A stretch of DNA of 64,000 nucleotides from Ceratodon purpureus (Eukaryota; Streptophyta; Bryopsida; Pseudoditrichales; Ditrichaceae), in NCBI GenBank assembly GCA_014871385.1, contig CM026428.1, forward strand, positions 13,394,041-13,458,040. The letters are read 5' to 3'. The stretch's first letter is position 1. Every line of letters starts with the position of its first letter. Position numbers and translations under genes: made by a program. Below, one piece after another: positions 1 through 12,660 of this stretch. The notes beneath the pieces are model-generated. The model was given only the letters and a program-made list of their open reading frames with translations. It did not search any database and was not told the DNA's origin.

Positions 1-874
1 AATGGAAAATGGAAAATGGATTTGATGTCTAAAACAAAGTTGTAGATGTCAATGTGAAGATAACATCTGTACAGTTGGATTCATCATATTTATTAATAAT
101 ATTTTTAAAGTAATTTTGCAAGGTTTTCTTTTGTAATTCAATAAAAAAACCAAAATTAACACTAAAATTTTTAAAAATACCGTAATGAGATTGGAATAAC
201 ATGCATTATAAGATGGTGTAGTTTCCATTATTTGATTCTACTTATTATGAAAAATCATGTTTAAGGTCTTTCTTTTTGAACTAAGATTGAAACTTGATAT
301 AAATCACTTTTGTAATTTTTTGAAAATTCACATTATCTTATTCTGAAAATCCAAACCGAACAAATGGTATAAAACTAGCACAAGAATTGGAAAAAAATAA
401 AAATGGATGAAAAACATCCGTCAGGACAAAAAATGAACTGTTGAAATTCATCCAGCGTTCAGATTCTAGACGCCGGCGGGCTAAAGGGTTAAAGAATAAC
501 AGAACAATTATTATCATAAAAGATCCAAATAAAATGAATTGTAGTTAATGTTATAATACACTTTAAAAGCTATTTCTTTTTTTATATTTTAATTTTTATA
601 TCATCCAAGATACTAGTGCCATGTCCGTCGTTATTTTGTCGTACTTAGTATCTTACAATAGAACCTGATCTGTGTAAAAATGTATTTAAAAAAACATCTT
701 TAAAAATTAGTTTTCAAAATTTTGAAAAATGTAAAAACTAATGAGCTACGATTCTATAAATTGCAAAATTGCCAAAATTTCAAACATAGAAATATCAATT
801 CTTTTATGTCATTGCAACTCAAGATCATCTAGAGGAGTACTTATCTTCTCAACGATAATTTTAAATATTCAATT
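1..874. other. AT-rich intergenic DNA
   Basis: Low-GC sequence with many A and T runs on both strands. I see no exon-like reading frame, RNA gene or clear repeat here. Confidence 0.6.
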
Positions 875-1875
875 CCAAATATGATATTGTAGGTTATTAG
901 CAATCAAGCCATAAAATAATTAATTATAAGTCTGACTGAATTTTCTTGAAATTCTTGATTTTGTTTGCCAAAGAAAAATAAATTAAATTATGGTGCTACT
1001 TAAAATTACATGAATTCAAGTGGCATATGGTAAGTCACAAATTCTTTTTCTACATTAAAAAAACCCTTGTGACACAAGAGAACTGTGGTACACAACAATA
1101 TGTCTATTTAAGGTTAATAATGCAAACATTAGGGTAAAGTTAATTGTAGAAGTAGCCGCCATCCCTAATAAAAGTAACCCTAATCATTTATGAAACTGAA
1201 TGAACACCTTATTAACATTAAACTATAATTTGAAACTGCTCGACCTTGAGATATTATTTTTCAAACTGCTTAACTACTTTATACACTCTCTTTAATCATT
1301 AGGCAAACCAGTGCCAAAACTTCTAAGAGCCTTACAATTAAGCGCCTAAACAATTTTTGCACTCTTATCAATCATTAGGCAAACCAGTGCCAAAGCTCTT
1401 AATAACCTAATAAATAAGCTGCACAACCAATTTTTGCACCCTCATTAATCATTAGATAAATCAGTGCTAAAGCTTCAAATAACCTAATAGTTAAGCAGCT
1501 TGGGCATTGGTTTGTCTAATGATTAATGAGAGGGCAAAAAATGGTTATGCAGTTCAAAAAATGATATCTTAAAGTTTGGGAGTTTTAAATTATGATTTAA
1601 TATAAGACTTTACTCTTATCGTTTGCATCAGTAACCTTAAACAGACATATTGTTGCATGTTACAGTTTGGTTGTGTGCCAGTGGTTTTTTGTATGTAGGT
1701 AAAAGATTTTGTGAGTTACCATATGCCTCTTGAGTTTGTGTAATTTTGGGCAACACCATAATTCAGTTTATTTTCTCTGGCAATCAAAATCAAGAATTTC
1801 TAGAAAAGTTATTGGAACTTGTAATTATTTATTTTCTGCCTAAGCTGCTGGTAACCTACGCCAACACCCAATTGT
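875..1875. repeat. Foldback (long inverted repeat) element
   Basis: The sequence from about 889 onward (gtaggttattagcaatcaag) is matched in reverse complement by the sequence ending near 1858 (ctgctggtaacctac). The two arms share long stretches, including the motifs aaattcttgattttg, ggcatatggtaa and caacaatatgtct, and meet near 1490. The left arm is longer because it holds about three tandem copies of a roughly 75-bp unit containing tcattaggcaaaccagtgcc (1290–1500). There is no coding capacity. This fits a non-autonomous foldback or long-TIR DNA element. The exact ends and a target duplication could not be fixed, and the arms are clearly diverged, so it is not a recent insertion. Confidence 0.7.
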
Positions 1876-2589
1876 ATTGGCCTCCTCACTAATTTTTGTG
1901 GCAAAACAGTACCCACGGATAGAAACCCAAAACCACAACCCATCCAATAGAAATCACTTCCACAGAAAATATAACTACTTGGTGTCATTACTTGATCCAG
2001 TGACTCCCCAGTGGCCCCTCAAAAGCCCCAGCATGAAGACCAGCCCCCCTGAAACGAGTTTAATAATGGACCATGTACAAAGACAATGAGCGACTCTGGG
2101 CTCCCTGATGTTCACTCCAGACTCGGCCGGAATTGTACTTGCCTCTCCCTCCCCCCTGCACCATTATCACCCCTGTCCCATCCTCATGTTATCCCATTCT
2201 AAAATCATTTTTATGTAAACTATACTTAAATATTATCCATTCGTACCACAATGTAAAGTGGGATATATTGATTCACCATACATAGCATTATCAGAACAAC
2301 TTTGGTCTCTTCCAAGGAAGAAGTCACCGTTTTTATCAAATAGTTTGCATCTAAGTCCTAAGCATATCACATCAAAAGTACAAGGCTACAAATTGTACCA
2401 ATTTTTAATCACCATGCAATGTGCCCTCCCAAAAAGCGCAGGTCCAAATGGTAAACCCCACCAGAAGCCCAAGCAGTGAAATTCCCTCGCCCCCAAGTAG
2501 AAACGAGATGAATAATTGCACATGTACATTGTTTTGCAGAAAGAGAGAGAGTAATAATGATGTTACTATTGATTTCACTAGGCTGGGGA

Positions 2590-2660
2590 ACTAGTAACTC
2601 ACTAGTAACTCACTAGTAACTAGTAACTCGTCGTCACTAGTAACTTCACTAACTCAGTAT
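2590..2660. repeat. Short tandem repeat actagtaactc
   Basis: About five imperfect copies of an 11-bp unit actagtaactc in a row, just upstream of the GC-rich leader of the ARID gene. No function is evident. Confidence 0.7.
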
Positions 2661-2889
2661 CAGCGGTGCATGGGACAAAGGCAACGCCAAAGGGACTGGC
2701 CCCTCCTCGTCAGCCACCACCCTCATCCCTCTCAACTCTCGTTCATACATTCATCCAACAAACGACGAAGATCGAACCCTCAGTCGAGACGGAGCTTCAT
2801 TTTCGTCATCCCTCTCAACTCTCGTCCCTACGTTCGTCCAAATAGAGACGAAGATCGAACGAAGCTTCATTTTCCGTCCCTCGGTTAAG

Positions 2890-3534
2890 CTTTTTATCCG
2901 TTTATGCCCCTGACGACGACGAACGACGACGACGACGACAACGAGGATCAAAACTCTCGTCGCTCCTTTCCGTCTGGTAGCGAGCGGGCGTGAACACGAA
3001 GTCGAACGTGCACCCAAAACCGTAACACCACTATCATCTACTAAGAACCCACATATACGTGACGTAGATTCTACTCTTTTCATAGATATCACCGGTCATG
3101 GAAAACGCATCCCATACCCGTCATGTGCTCGTCGCAGCTTTGTTCGAAGGAAAGGCGACGATGACGAAGCAGGGACTGAACATTCAGTCGAGACGGGACC
3201 CAAAACCGTCACACAACCTAACACCACCAATATCTTCAAAAAGTACATCTCGGGAGTCAGGATCTAGGGTGAGAATAGATAGTGATGGGTTTTGGGGGCG
3301 TATCTTAGAAGCGGCAAGCGGTCGACAGAGAGGAGACTGCTGTGGTATGCTTTGTGCTTGGGAATGGTTTGCTTGGCTTGGCTTTAGCTTTTGCAGGGAG
3401 AGAGTCCGGCTATGGCCTGCCATTCCTCTTCTTCCCTTTCCGCGCCATAGCCACTGCGCGCACTTTCACTTCTCGGTCTCGCTCGCTCACGTTGCCGCTC
3501 CGACGCCACGCCGCGCCACGCCGTCCGCTCGCCA
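2890..3534 (+). promoter_or_regulatory. GC-rich promoter / 5' leader region of the ARID–HSP20 gene
   Basis: GC content rises sharply here in an AT-rich neighbourhood, with CGACGA repeats (2917–2945) and CpG-rich sequence. A good splice donor (ctcgccag followed by gtacga) ends the stretch at about 3534. The coding start is at 5296, so this looks like a promoter plus a 5' untranslated exon, followed by a leader intron of about 1.7 kb with a plausible acceptor at about 5216. Short open frames on both strands are composition artefacts. The transcription start is not determined. Confidence 0.45.
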
Positions 3535-3719
3535 GGTACGAACTCACGGCGTCTCCTGTCGTCCTCATTTGCGTCGTCTCTGCTCGTTTCCGTCTCATCG
3601 CTCAGGTTTCTCTCGCGGTTGGATCACTCGTCTAGGTTTTCGGATGGCTGCTTGGAGTGGGAGGTGCTCGGAGTGTTTGTTCGTCTGTATGTTGATGCTG
3701 TGAGCTTTTGCTGTTCGGT

Positions 3720-3720
<1 letters not shown>

Positions 3721-3750
<30 letters not shown>
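3721..3750. repeat. Poly-T tract in the leader intron
   Basis: A run of about 30 T residues inside the presumed leader intron of the ARID gene. Confidence 0.9.
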
Positions 3751-5295
3751 CTGTGTGTTTTTTTTGGTTGTTTTGATGGTTGGTGATGTTTGTGGATGTG
3801 TGAGTTTGAGGTGAGTGTGGTTGAGGGAGAGTGTGGTGTGAGAGGAGTGGTGGAGGTGTCCGGGGTGGTTTGGTGTTGGTTGTGGTGTGAAGCGCTTCTT
3901 GGTATGGCAGGTTATTAGGGTTGTGGGGTTAGTGGGAGGGAGTGATGAAACTGAGGTTGGACGCTGCGGTGTGAGAGCAATGAAAGAGGAGTCTGTGGTT
4001 TTGCGACAGGCGGGAGGTTTTCGGCAATGCTGAGGTTTCGCGCCAGTGCGCGAGGGAAAGGCATGCAGGGAGGCTTTCCGGTTTTCATAAAGTGAGCGTG
4101 GTTGGACGTGTTGCTGCCGACGTGGTAGTGGAAGCAGGGAGCTTGGAGTAGGAGGAGCTCTCGGGCGCGGTTGTTTGTATAGGTGAGTGCGCTATCTCTG
4201 CTCTCCTTTCTCGTCGGTGCCTGAGGGGACCAGAGGTTGTCCTCCGGTGGTTTCTGTTTTGCTATCCATTGTGAAGGTCCCGTGTCGACGACAACTTTTT
4301 TTGTCGGCGGTGCTTGTCTTTGAGCTGTCGCTTGTCTGCTCTTGCAAATATTCCCGGATTTTTTTCGCATACCTGCAGCGGGATTAAGTGATTCGAAGCA
4401 GCTTTGTTGAATTCTAGCGTCGGTAGGAAACCCGCTGGTGCTTGGACTGGGGGTGCAAGTACTCAGAGAGAATCATCTAGACGAACCTGCAGAAAGCTCT
4501 AGGCAAATGAGTTCCATTTATTGGTTCAATGCAGGTGTTGCGCTGCATTTATACTATTTCGATACACCAGCTTTTGCGATGGAGTCGTCTGCGTAAATAA
4601 CCTGAGTGATAACCACGGTCTCGATTCGTTGAGTGTAGGACGCCGCACACTATCTACATACATGCTTTGGCCTTATTGTTTGTAGTATAAGGTGTTACGT
4701 ATTGTGCTTCTGTGCACCCTGTTTGATACTTTAAAGATCTTCCCCAGTGCTCTACCGCTAGGGGTTGTGACAAGTAGTTAAGTTGTAAGCTTCTGAGGTC
4801 GATTGTTGATCGTATCTCTGTGTCGTACCAGCAGCTCCTTGTTCGAGCCATGTTGTAAGTCATGTTTGAGTCGGTCTTTGTGACTACTACGAAGGCTTCG
4901 CAGAACGAAAAAGGTTTGAGAACTCAAAGAGAGCTCTTTCCTGGTGTTGATTAAAAGAAAAAGTCCCCCCGCCGCATGCGATTTTGTTAACTTATAGCCG
5001 ATTGAGATATTAATTGACGCTTTTAGTTACTCGATAATTGTTGTTATCATGATCACCTTCTTTTGCTGGTGAGGTGTGTGAAGTGCTGAAATTGCAACTC
5101 CTTTGTTGTTGGTACATTTTGTCGTTGTTTGGAAGAACGTCACTTCGTGTATATTGTCGTAGACTAAAACTGAATCTGGGCGCTCTTTGACACGTGTGTT
5201 GGCTATGCGTTATCTAGGAAGGAGACTAGGATAGGACCTGGACCGGGTATTGTTCGGCATTGGTCTTGGGGCGCGATATAGGAATTGGAAAAGTA

Positions 5296-8200
5296 ATGAC
5301 TGAGGTAGCTGATGGAAATCCAGTGACAATGTCAGCAACTCAAGATACCTCGTCTCTAGATAGACCGGAGGTCTTCGTGTCGTCGGGGCTATCCCCGTGT
5401 TCCAACGATTCTTTGGGTGGTGCCTTGAAAATTCCAGTAGAAAATGCCGTAAATCCAGATGCAGATCGAGAAACACAGGTCGAAGGCGGTGCCTCCGGGA
5501 AGACTACCTCAGAATCTAACATTTTACCTGGAGAAGTAGCAGCAAGCCACGACGAGGTTGCTCTCTTGGCAGAGAAACAAGAGGTGTTGGTGGAAGCAGA
5601 TGGTTCGAAAACTTCCCTTGGTAGTCCACAGCAAGATAGTAAGGACGGCTCCATTGAGGAACCAGCTTCGGATGCTCCAAACGCAGAGATTGCGGATGTC
5701 TTACCTGCCGTGGAAGCATCTGCCGTGAAGGTATCCACGGTGGAAACATTAACTGTAGAAACGACTACCGTGGAAACATCAGCGGTAGAAAACCCTACTG
5801 AGGAGACCCCTGCCGTTATCGTTTTTAATGTGGAAACACATGCCACAGAAATATCTACTATGGAAACACATTCTACTGAAACATCTACAGTTGAAACACA
5901 TACGACTGAAATATCTGCTGTGGAAACACATGCTGTCGAACTACCCGTCAAGGCAGATCTTAAGGAGGAAGTAATTCTTGTAGTTGAAAACGCTCCTTCC
6001 AAGGATGTGGTTCAGGACGTGGTGTCTGGTGTAGATAAAACAGGTGGAGAAGCTGAAGATGTCATTATGAAGGATACGTCTGCCGACCAAGACGCTGGAG
6101 TTCAACAAGAGTCACTACCTAGTCCAACCAAGGATGAAAGGCAGGATATTGCATCAGAATCTACAACTGTTGAAGAAGCAAAATCGACTGGGACTGAAGA
6201 CGCTGCCCAACAATCTCTTCATAAGAGCGAGGTTCTTCAAAACGGAGTAACAAGAATGGTCGAAGCAGTGTCTGCCACGAATCACATTATCTCATTATCC
6301 GCAACCACCGTGACTAGAGTGGAAAATGAAGTTGTTAACAGTATAGCAGATGATACTACTGGGAGGACTGTGGATGAGACGGCCGACAAGTTGACGGAGG
6401 ACACGGGTGAGAAGCTCGTAGATGAAATGGCCGATAGAATTGCGAGTAAGTTCCCAGGCGGGGTGGCTGATAGAATGGCTGATGCCATTGCCGACGAAAT
6501 CGCTGATCAGATCGCTGATAGGATGGCTGATGAAATTGCTGATAAGATGGCGGATGAGATGGCCGATGGCATCGCCGATGATATGGCAGACAGAATGGCG
6601 GATGAAATGGCGGATAGGATGGCAGATGAAATGGCCGACAGGATGGCAGACGAAATGGCTGACAGGATGGCAGACGAAATGGCTGATAGGATGGCAGATG
6701 AAATGGCGGCTGAAATGGCTGATGAGTTGGCAGATGAAATGGCAGACGAAGTGATCGAAGGGGACTATGGAAGGAGTGAAGGAGGTCATGAAAATGAAAG
6801 GATGGATGAGGAAGAAAATCATGAAGTTGGGGACATGGAAGAAGAAGAGGAAATGGCTGAAGATGTAAACAAGGCGATTGATGATGATTATGAGGACGAT
6901 GAAGGGACTCCAGAGGAGCAGATGGCGTTTGTAGAGGAATTGGAGCGATTCTTCAAGCAACGAAGTCTGGAGTACAAGGCGCCCAAGTTCTACGGGTTGG
7001 AGCTAAATGTTTTGAAGTGAGTCTTTTACTACAAGCATGTATTGTTGACTAGTGAAGTATTTTGAAAAATAAGTGGGGATTGTAAAATTGGGTTTCAAGA
7101 CCTTTGTGATTGCATCATCTAGTGCAAGTAGGTGTGATTATTTCGCATTTACTCCTACCTTTTCTACTTGGATCAACTTTCGAGGAGAATTTTGTTTCTT
7201 TTTATTTCTTTCTTTCTTGAGTAAGCGAATTCACAGATAGTCGTCTGTTGGTGTTTGCAGGCTTTGGAGGGTGGTGTCCAAATATGGTGGCTACGACCAT
7301 GTATGTGCCTTGACTTAGTCCATGCTGCTGTATGCTGACTACCTGTGGGATTCTGAGTCTTTAGAGGGTGTATCAGGAATCAGAATTTATTTTTTGTAGC
7401 GAGGTCGTGCAGGCGAAATACATGAATATTGTCATGTGTTTCCTTCAACTGATGGCCTGCATCCAGTGGTGCAGTCATTCAGTGATGGGACCCATTGTGT
7501 ATGCTTACCAGTAAACTCAGTTTTCAAGTGAAGAGAGAAGAATCTATGTAGATATAGTTATTACCGAGAGGTGTCTATCGTGTGAATAGAGTTTACTGCT
7601 TGATTCTGTATTTTTCGTTGGCAGCTGAGGCACTTGATATGTGAACGCTGTACCATCTCTGTCTTGTTTATGTTGCCGTTCCCGTCTGGTGCGAATTGTT
7701 AATGATCTATCGTTTTCCTGCGTTCTGTAGGTTACGGTGAGCAAGCTTTGGAGGACAGTTGGTGAAGAGTTTAAACCCCCAAAGTAAGATGGCTCGATTC
7801 TTTTAGTTCTGAATTTAGGCCTTGGGAACAGAAGATTGGTTTAACAGTAGTATCACATTTCTGATAGATTCTCTAGTGTGAAATGGGGAAAATTGCTTGT
7901 AATTTTTATCACGCTCATGACCTGTAAATGTTCCTTGCACTGGAACTAGAGTGGTTGTTGTTTGCTTTTCCAGGATACCTTGTCTGTTAGTAAGTTGCTA
8001 TGCTGATTGAAATATTCATGTATTTACAGGACCTGCACGACTATTTCATGGTCATTCCGAGGTTTCTATGAGAAGGTATATTTTTGGTTGACGGATTTGT
8101 TGTGTTTTTGCCTTTTAGTATCTGAAGTCTTGTCATTTTGGATTTGTTCAGTTTATGTTCGAGCTAGACAGTGTCTATGGAAATCTTTAGTTGCGTCTTC

Positions 8201-10954
8201 ACTTGTAGACTAGCCAGTGCGTATTGTCTGATTTTATTTTGTTACCTACTACGCAGGCCTTATTGGATTACGAGAGGTTTAAAACTGGTGTTTCAGCACC
8301 TGACAGTAACCAACGAGCAATCCAAACAACCGGTTTTTATCTGGCCAATGATCAGCGAACAGCATCTCCTGCGACACCGTCCTCTGAAGTATGTTATCTT
8401 TTGATTGTTACGTAGTTTTATATAGATAGAAGTTTGTCTTACCATCTGCTTTTCAGTTTATGGATTACGGTTGTCATTGTTAGCTCGGTCTGACTGGGCT
8501 ATTGTATTAAATAGCAAGGGTACACTCATGAACTTTTGTACACGTACTTCATAGATGAAATTTCTATTCTAGGAGAAGTCCAAGTTTCTTTGATTAGATC
8601 ATTCAATGGTGGCTTCGTATGCACTAACTCTGAAAATCACAATGTTGGTATTCTTGTAGCCAAACATGGGTGGAACACCAGGTTCAGGATCAGGGCGTGC
8701 GCGGAGAGACGCTGCTGCCCGAGCAATGCAAGGCTGGCACTCGCAGCGCATGGGCAACGGGGATGCTAAAGAACCCAATCCAAAGGTAATGAATTGCTCG
8801 GATGGATATCTGGTCTGTTAAGAAACCTATTCGAACTGATGAGTGAAATCTCTACTCTGAGGCCTAATTCATGTTCCTCACTTTCGTCGATGGTCTGGGT
8901 TGATCTGTACTTGTTATGTGTATTTAGGTTTCAGATGTAACATGATGCATAATTATTCTGATTTCCTGGATAACGGATTGGAAGTGGTTTAAGGGTAGAT
9001 TATTGTGAGCAAGGGTAAGATTTTGTGGTTAACATTTTTTTATTGGTGTCAATTAGTTTTTATGACATGAAACGGACTACCTTCGCAGGAAAAAGGCTCT
9101 GGTGGGAAGCATGTGAAGAAAGAAAAAAAGCTAACAAATATAGGTATGGAAGATGCCCTTGATTTTGTCATTTTTATTTTGTTTTTTTACTTTTGGTAGC
9201 TTGGAGTTTATGGCACTTTTAGTCTTAGTGTCTGGTTATGAAATCATACTTAAGTAGTCCATTTTATATTTAAGTCCTGTTTAAGTCTATTTTTTTCCGC
9301 GAATTTAGAAGGTGATTTTTATGCTCTTAAGAATTCGATCTTTTATTTTTGTTCCTATCTCTGGCTATCCTAGCGTTGTTGCACTGCTTTCAACTTTGTA
9401 TTTGCAGGTAGAAGTTATGAGGAACTTCCTACAGAAGCTACTTTGGATCATGATGCAGGAGGAAATGGGTTGAAGAGAAAAGGATCAAACCTTGACCTTC
9501 AGAGAGCAGTAAAGGCTGTTCAGGCCCGAGGAAGGCCGAGATTATATGAAGACAGTCCACCTAGTAACTCTGCAGTAACCGGCAAGAGAAGTATGAAGCA
9601 ACAGGACTCCGGAAGGCGTCCTATGAAGGTTGCTAAGGTGGATGGACCAGTAGGTGGTTTTGATCCTCCAATTGTGGACGAGGGTCCTAAAGCCGATTGG
9701 GTCAAAATCAATGTACATAAACACGTAAGTTGCCGAAAAATCTGATGGTGTCATCATTACTTCCTGCATATATTAAAGTTGATGTTAAGTTTCGTATGAT
9801 GCGATGGTTCTTTCAGTGTATATCTTGATTTTCTTTCTGATTTTGTCGACTTCTTGACGAGGTTTGGTTGAATGAAATAATTTTAATTTTGCCTCTGTTG
9901 TTTTTGCAGCTAGATTGTTTCGAAATTTATGCGCTGGTTCCTGGACTAGCACGTGAGGAGGTGAGATTTACACAACTGGTTTTAGACCTAAAACTATCTG
10001 TACTTAGTTGTATGTTTTCTTTGCCTTTGGAAATATACGTCATCATCTCCTTCTGTGCCTTGATGCTACAATTGCAAATTTTAGAACAATGTGATGTAAG
10101 AAGCTGTGGCACGAATATAATATCATGACATAAAACTACTCAATGTTTTATAAAACATCTGCCTCAAGTTGGATACTGTAATGGATTTTCAGAAGATAGG
10201 ATATATACTCTTGTTGTACAAGGAATATTGCTTTTCTATAGTGTCGGGTGCTAATATAGACGTTTCTTGCAAGATTCTTCTGCGTGATTGCTGACAAAAT
10301 GGTATGGCTTCTCCTTTTGATTCCATTAGGAAAGCATATTCTATTAGTGTTGAAGTTTGACTTTCCAATGTTCATATGAGCAGGTGCGTATCCAATGTGA
10401 GCCTGGAGGCAGGCTAGTGATTGCTGGAATGCCTGAAGATCCAGAGAATCCCTGGGGTGTGACTCCTTTCAGAAAAGTAAGCTTTCAAAACACTGTCAAT
10501 CATGTCAGTATTCCGTGTGCAGAAAGTACCACTATGACAGTCCTGGTCAGTTATTTATGTTAGTCTTATTACTCTTGTTGAAATAATAAAACCTGTAAGG
10601 ATCTCTGGATGGTACCAATTTCAATATTACAACTCATTGAATGTACAAATAAAGCATTAAATAAATATCAACATCATACTAGTGCATATCAAATCTTCTT
10701 TCTGGAAATATAACTGCTGGAATGATCAGTACGATCTTGAAGATGATCGATTTTCTTGTTGCTGCGATTTGGGCTATTCCAGGCTCTAAGTGATTGTATG
10801 GTTATGTGATTGAATTTGTTCTAATAGGTGTTTTCGGGTTCCCCAGGTCATAAGTTTGCCATCTCGAATTGATGCTCATCAAACATCAGCAGTGGTCACT
10901 CTTTATGGCCAGCTTTATGTACGAGTTCCTATTGCAGAAGACAAGTCATCGTAG
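5296..10954 (+). CDS. ARID DNA-binding / HSP20-like protein (chromatin factor)
   Basis: Eleven coding exons with GT-AG borders and consistent phase: 5296–7016, 7261–7300, 7731–7783, 8030–8075, 8257–8388, 8660–8785, 9089–9143, 9408–9724, 9910–9960, 10384–10476, 10847–10954, giving about 913 aa. The ATG at 5296 is the first Met of the open frame. Residues 1–370 are acidic and Thr/Glu-rich with VETxTTE repeats (about 135–218); residues about 377–485 are a tandem MADE/MADR repeat; then a Glu/Asp-rich stretch. An ARID domain follows at about 545–630 (LERFFKQRSLEYKAPKFYG, LWRVVSKYGGYDHV, SFRGFYEKALLDYERF). Residues about 822–908 form an HSP20/alpha-crystallin-like domain (DCFEIYALVPGLAREEV, GGRLVIAGMPEDPENPWG). 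The ARID plus C-terminal HSP20-like pairing is the plant ARID family linked to chromatin-remodelling complexes; a nuclear role is inferred from the family. Confidence 0.9.
6424..6750 (+). repeat. In-frame MADE/MADR coding minisatellite
   Basis: Inside exon 1 of the ARID gene, a 12-bp (often 24-bp) unit repeats in frame and encodes alternating M-A-D-E and M-A-D-R (also IAD, KMAD). Because the period is a multiple of three, the other frames and the opposite strand stay open too; those are not genes. The peptide should form a charged amphipathic helix, possibly a coiled coil. Confidence 0.9.
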
Positions 10955-12660
10955 TGGAATGATATGAACATGCAGATTTCCCACTCAGCCCCTCTTTAAG
11001 ATCTGAATGCTGCCAAGAGTACGAAACTTAAGGATGACGTTTGTCAATTCGCCATGTTCTATGTCGATCAAGTGGAGTACCTTTTTAATGTATTTCATCT
11101 ATTACTGCCTGGGTTTGGCATACCACCCCTAGATGGAGAATGCTTATTTAGGTGAAAACTGAGGGAGCAGTTTAAATGTGTAGGAGAACATGTTTCTCAA
11201 GTTAGGTCAAAGGCAATTATCTTGCACAGAAAGATGTCTTAACAGGGTAGGAGCTTGTAAAGGCAATGCCACGTGCTGGCGTATGCACTCAAATCTGTTT
11301 GAGGTAATAACCCATCCTTTTTAATTTTGTGTCTTTTATTTCATTTCTTTCATCCTTCTCTACTCACCCTGTTCACATTCTTCTATGGATTTCTTATGCA
11401 TCGTTAAATTATCAAATAATATGTATTCATCGCTGGTGTTAGTCCGTAAATCGCATAATTCCAGCATTTTCGAAATGAGATCTACTTCATGACATAATAT
11501 GTTTGCACAAAGCCATCACAATTATGCATTTTGGATATACTACCTAGTATCTAGTTCTAGAATTGTCAGCAGCAGACTCAGCACTAATTATTAGAACACT
11601 TTCAGGAGACAAGGTTTTGGGAGATTTATGGGACCAATTTTAAAAATTCATAAAAAATTGTAGAAATGTTTAAAAACATGTTTTTTCTTTGGAGGCCTCT
11701 GTGCTAGCTTTGCAGAGCATTCAATAATTATAATTTTTTCTTTTAAAGGCCTAAGTATGCAAATCTAAAATTTAATTGGAAATACGCACCACTATTTCAA
11801 ATACAACATGTTGCTTTTGAAACATGTCTTCTTTTCAAGTGTATTTAGATATTAAATTTATATTTGATTAGAAAGTGTATGAGTGATTGAAAATGCTTGC
11901 GTAAAAACATGTGCTCTCATTAATCTCTATATACCAATTACTTTCTCAACATTAAAAGTGACATTTTATATCCCTTCTTATTCTATGGCAAATTTTTGTT
12001 ATCAAAATTAGCAAGTTTTGATCGTGACATCTTATAACTTATGAGTAACTGGAATAAGTCACAAAAACTTAATAATTGATTGTTTGTCATTGCTATGACT
12101 ATAATGTTTGAATTGGGCTAAAAATGTTTTGTTAAGCACTGATCAAAAAACATTTTAATAATCTTTGTTCCATATTACAAGAGTTTTGAAGTTTTTGACT
12201 TTGGTAAGCTAGAAATATTTCAAAGCATTTCAAAGAGCACTTTGCTTAAAAGATCTCAATATTTAAGGTAAAAATGTGAGGTAGCAATTACTTGTCCGAA
12301 ATAGCATGTGACCATATTTTGGTTGCATAGGCTTTTAGGGATTATATGAATAAAACATTGTGGCATTTAAGAAAGATGATGAACATCAATCTCCTGTAAA
12401 GAACCAATGTACATGAAGTGGTTGATAATTCACGTCTAGATGGTTTATTTCATCACATAGAATATGTAGATATGGCATTGGAAAGTAAAGCAATATGATC
12501 TTCCACTTTTAAATATCAAAGTATAATAGATTTGAATCATATATATCTTTTTTTTGGATGGGGATATTTTAATTTTTCAACGCTATATGGTGTGGCTTGA
12601 CCATACAATGTGTTGAAATGCATGTTATATGCATCTTATTAAATTATATTATTCAATTTT
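10955..12660. other. 3' UTR of the ARID gene and AT-rich intergenic DNA
   Basis: The first few hundred bases are probably the 3' untranslated region. The rest, to about 12.66 kb, is AT-rich with no exon-like frame and no repeat that I could recognise. Confidence 0.5.

Noticed and set aside
2670-4387. Several open frames on both strands upstream of the ARID gene
   Set aside because: They overlap each other in a GC-rich leader region and match no family; better explained as promoter, 5' exon and leader intron.
6282-6960. Minus-strand and shifted plus-strand open frames over the MAD repeat
   Set aside because: The 12/24-bp period keeps all frames open; only the spliced ARID frame has domain support.
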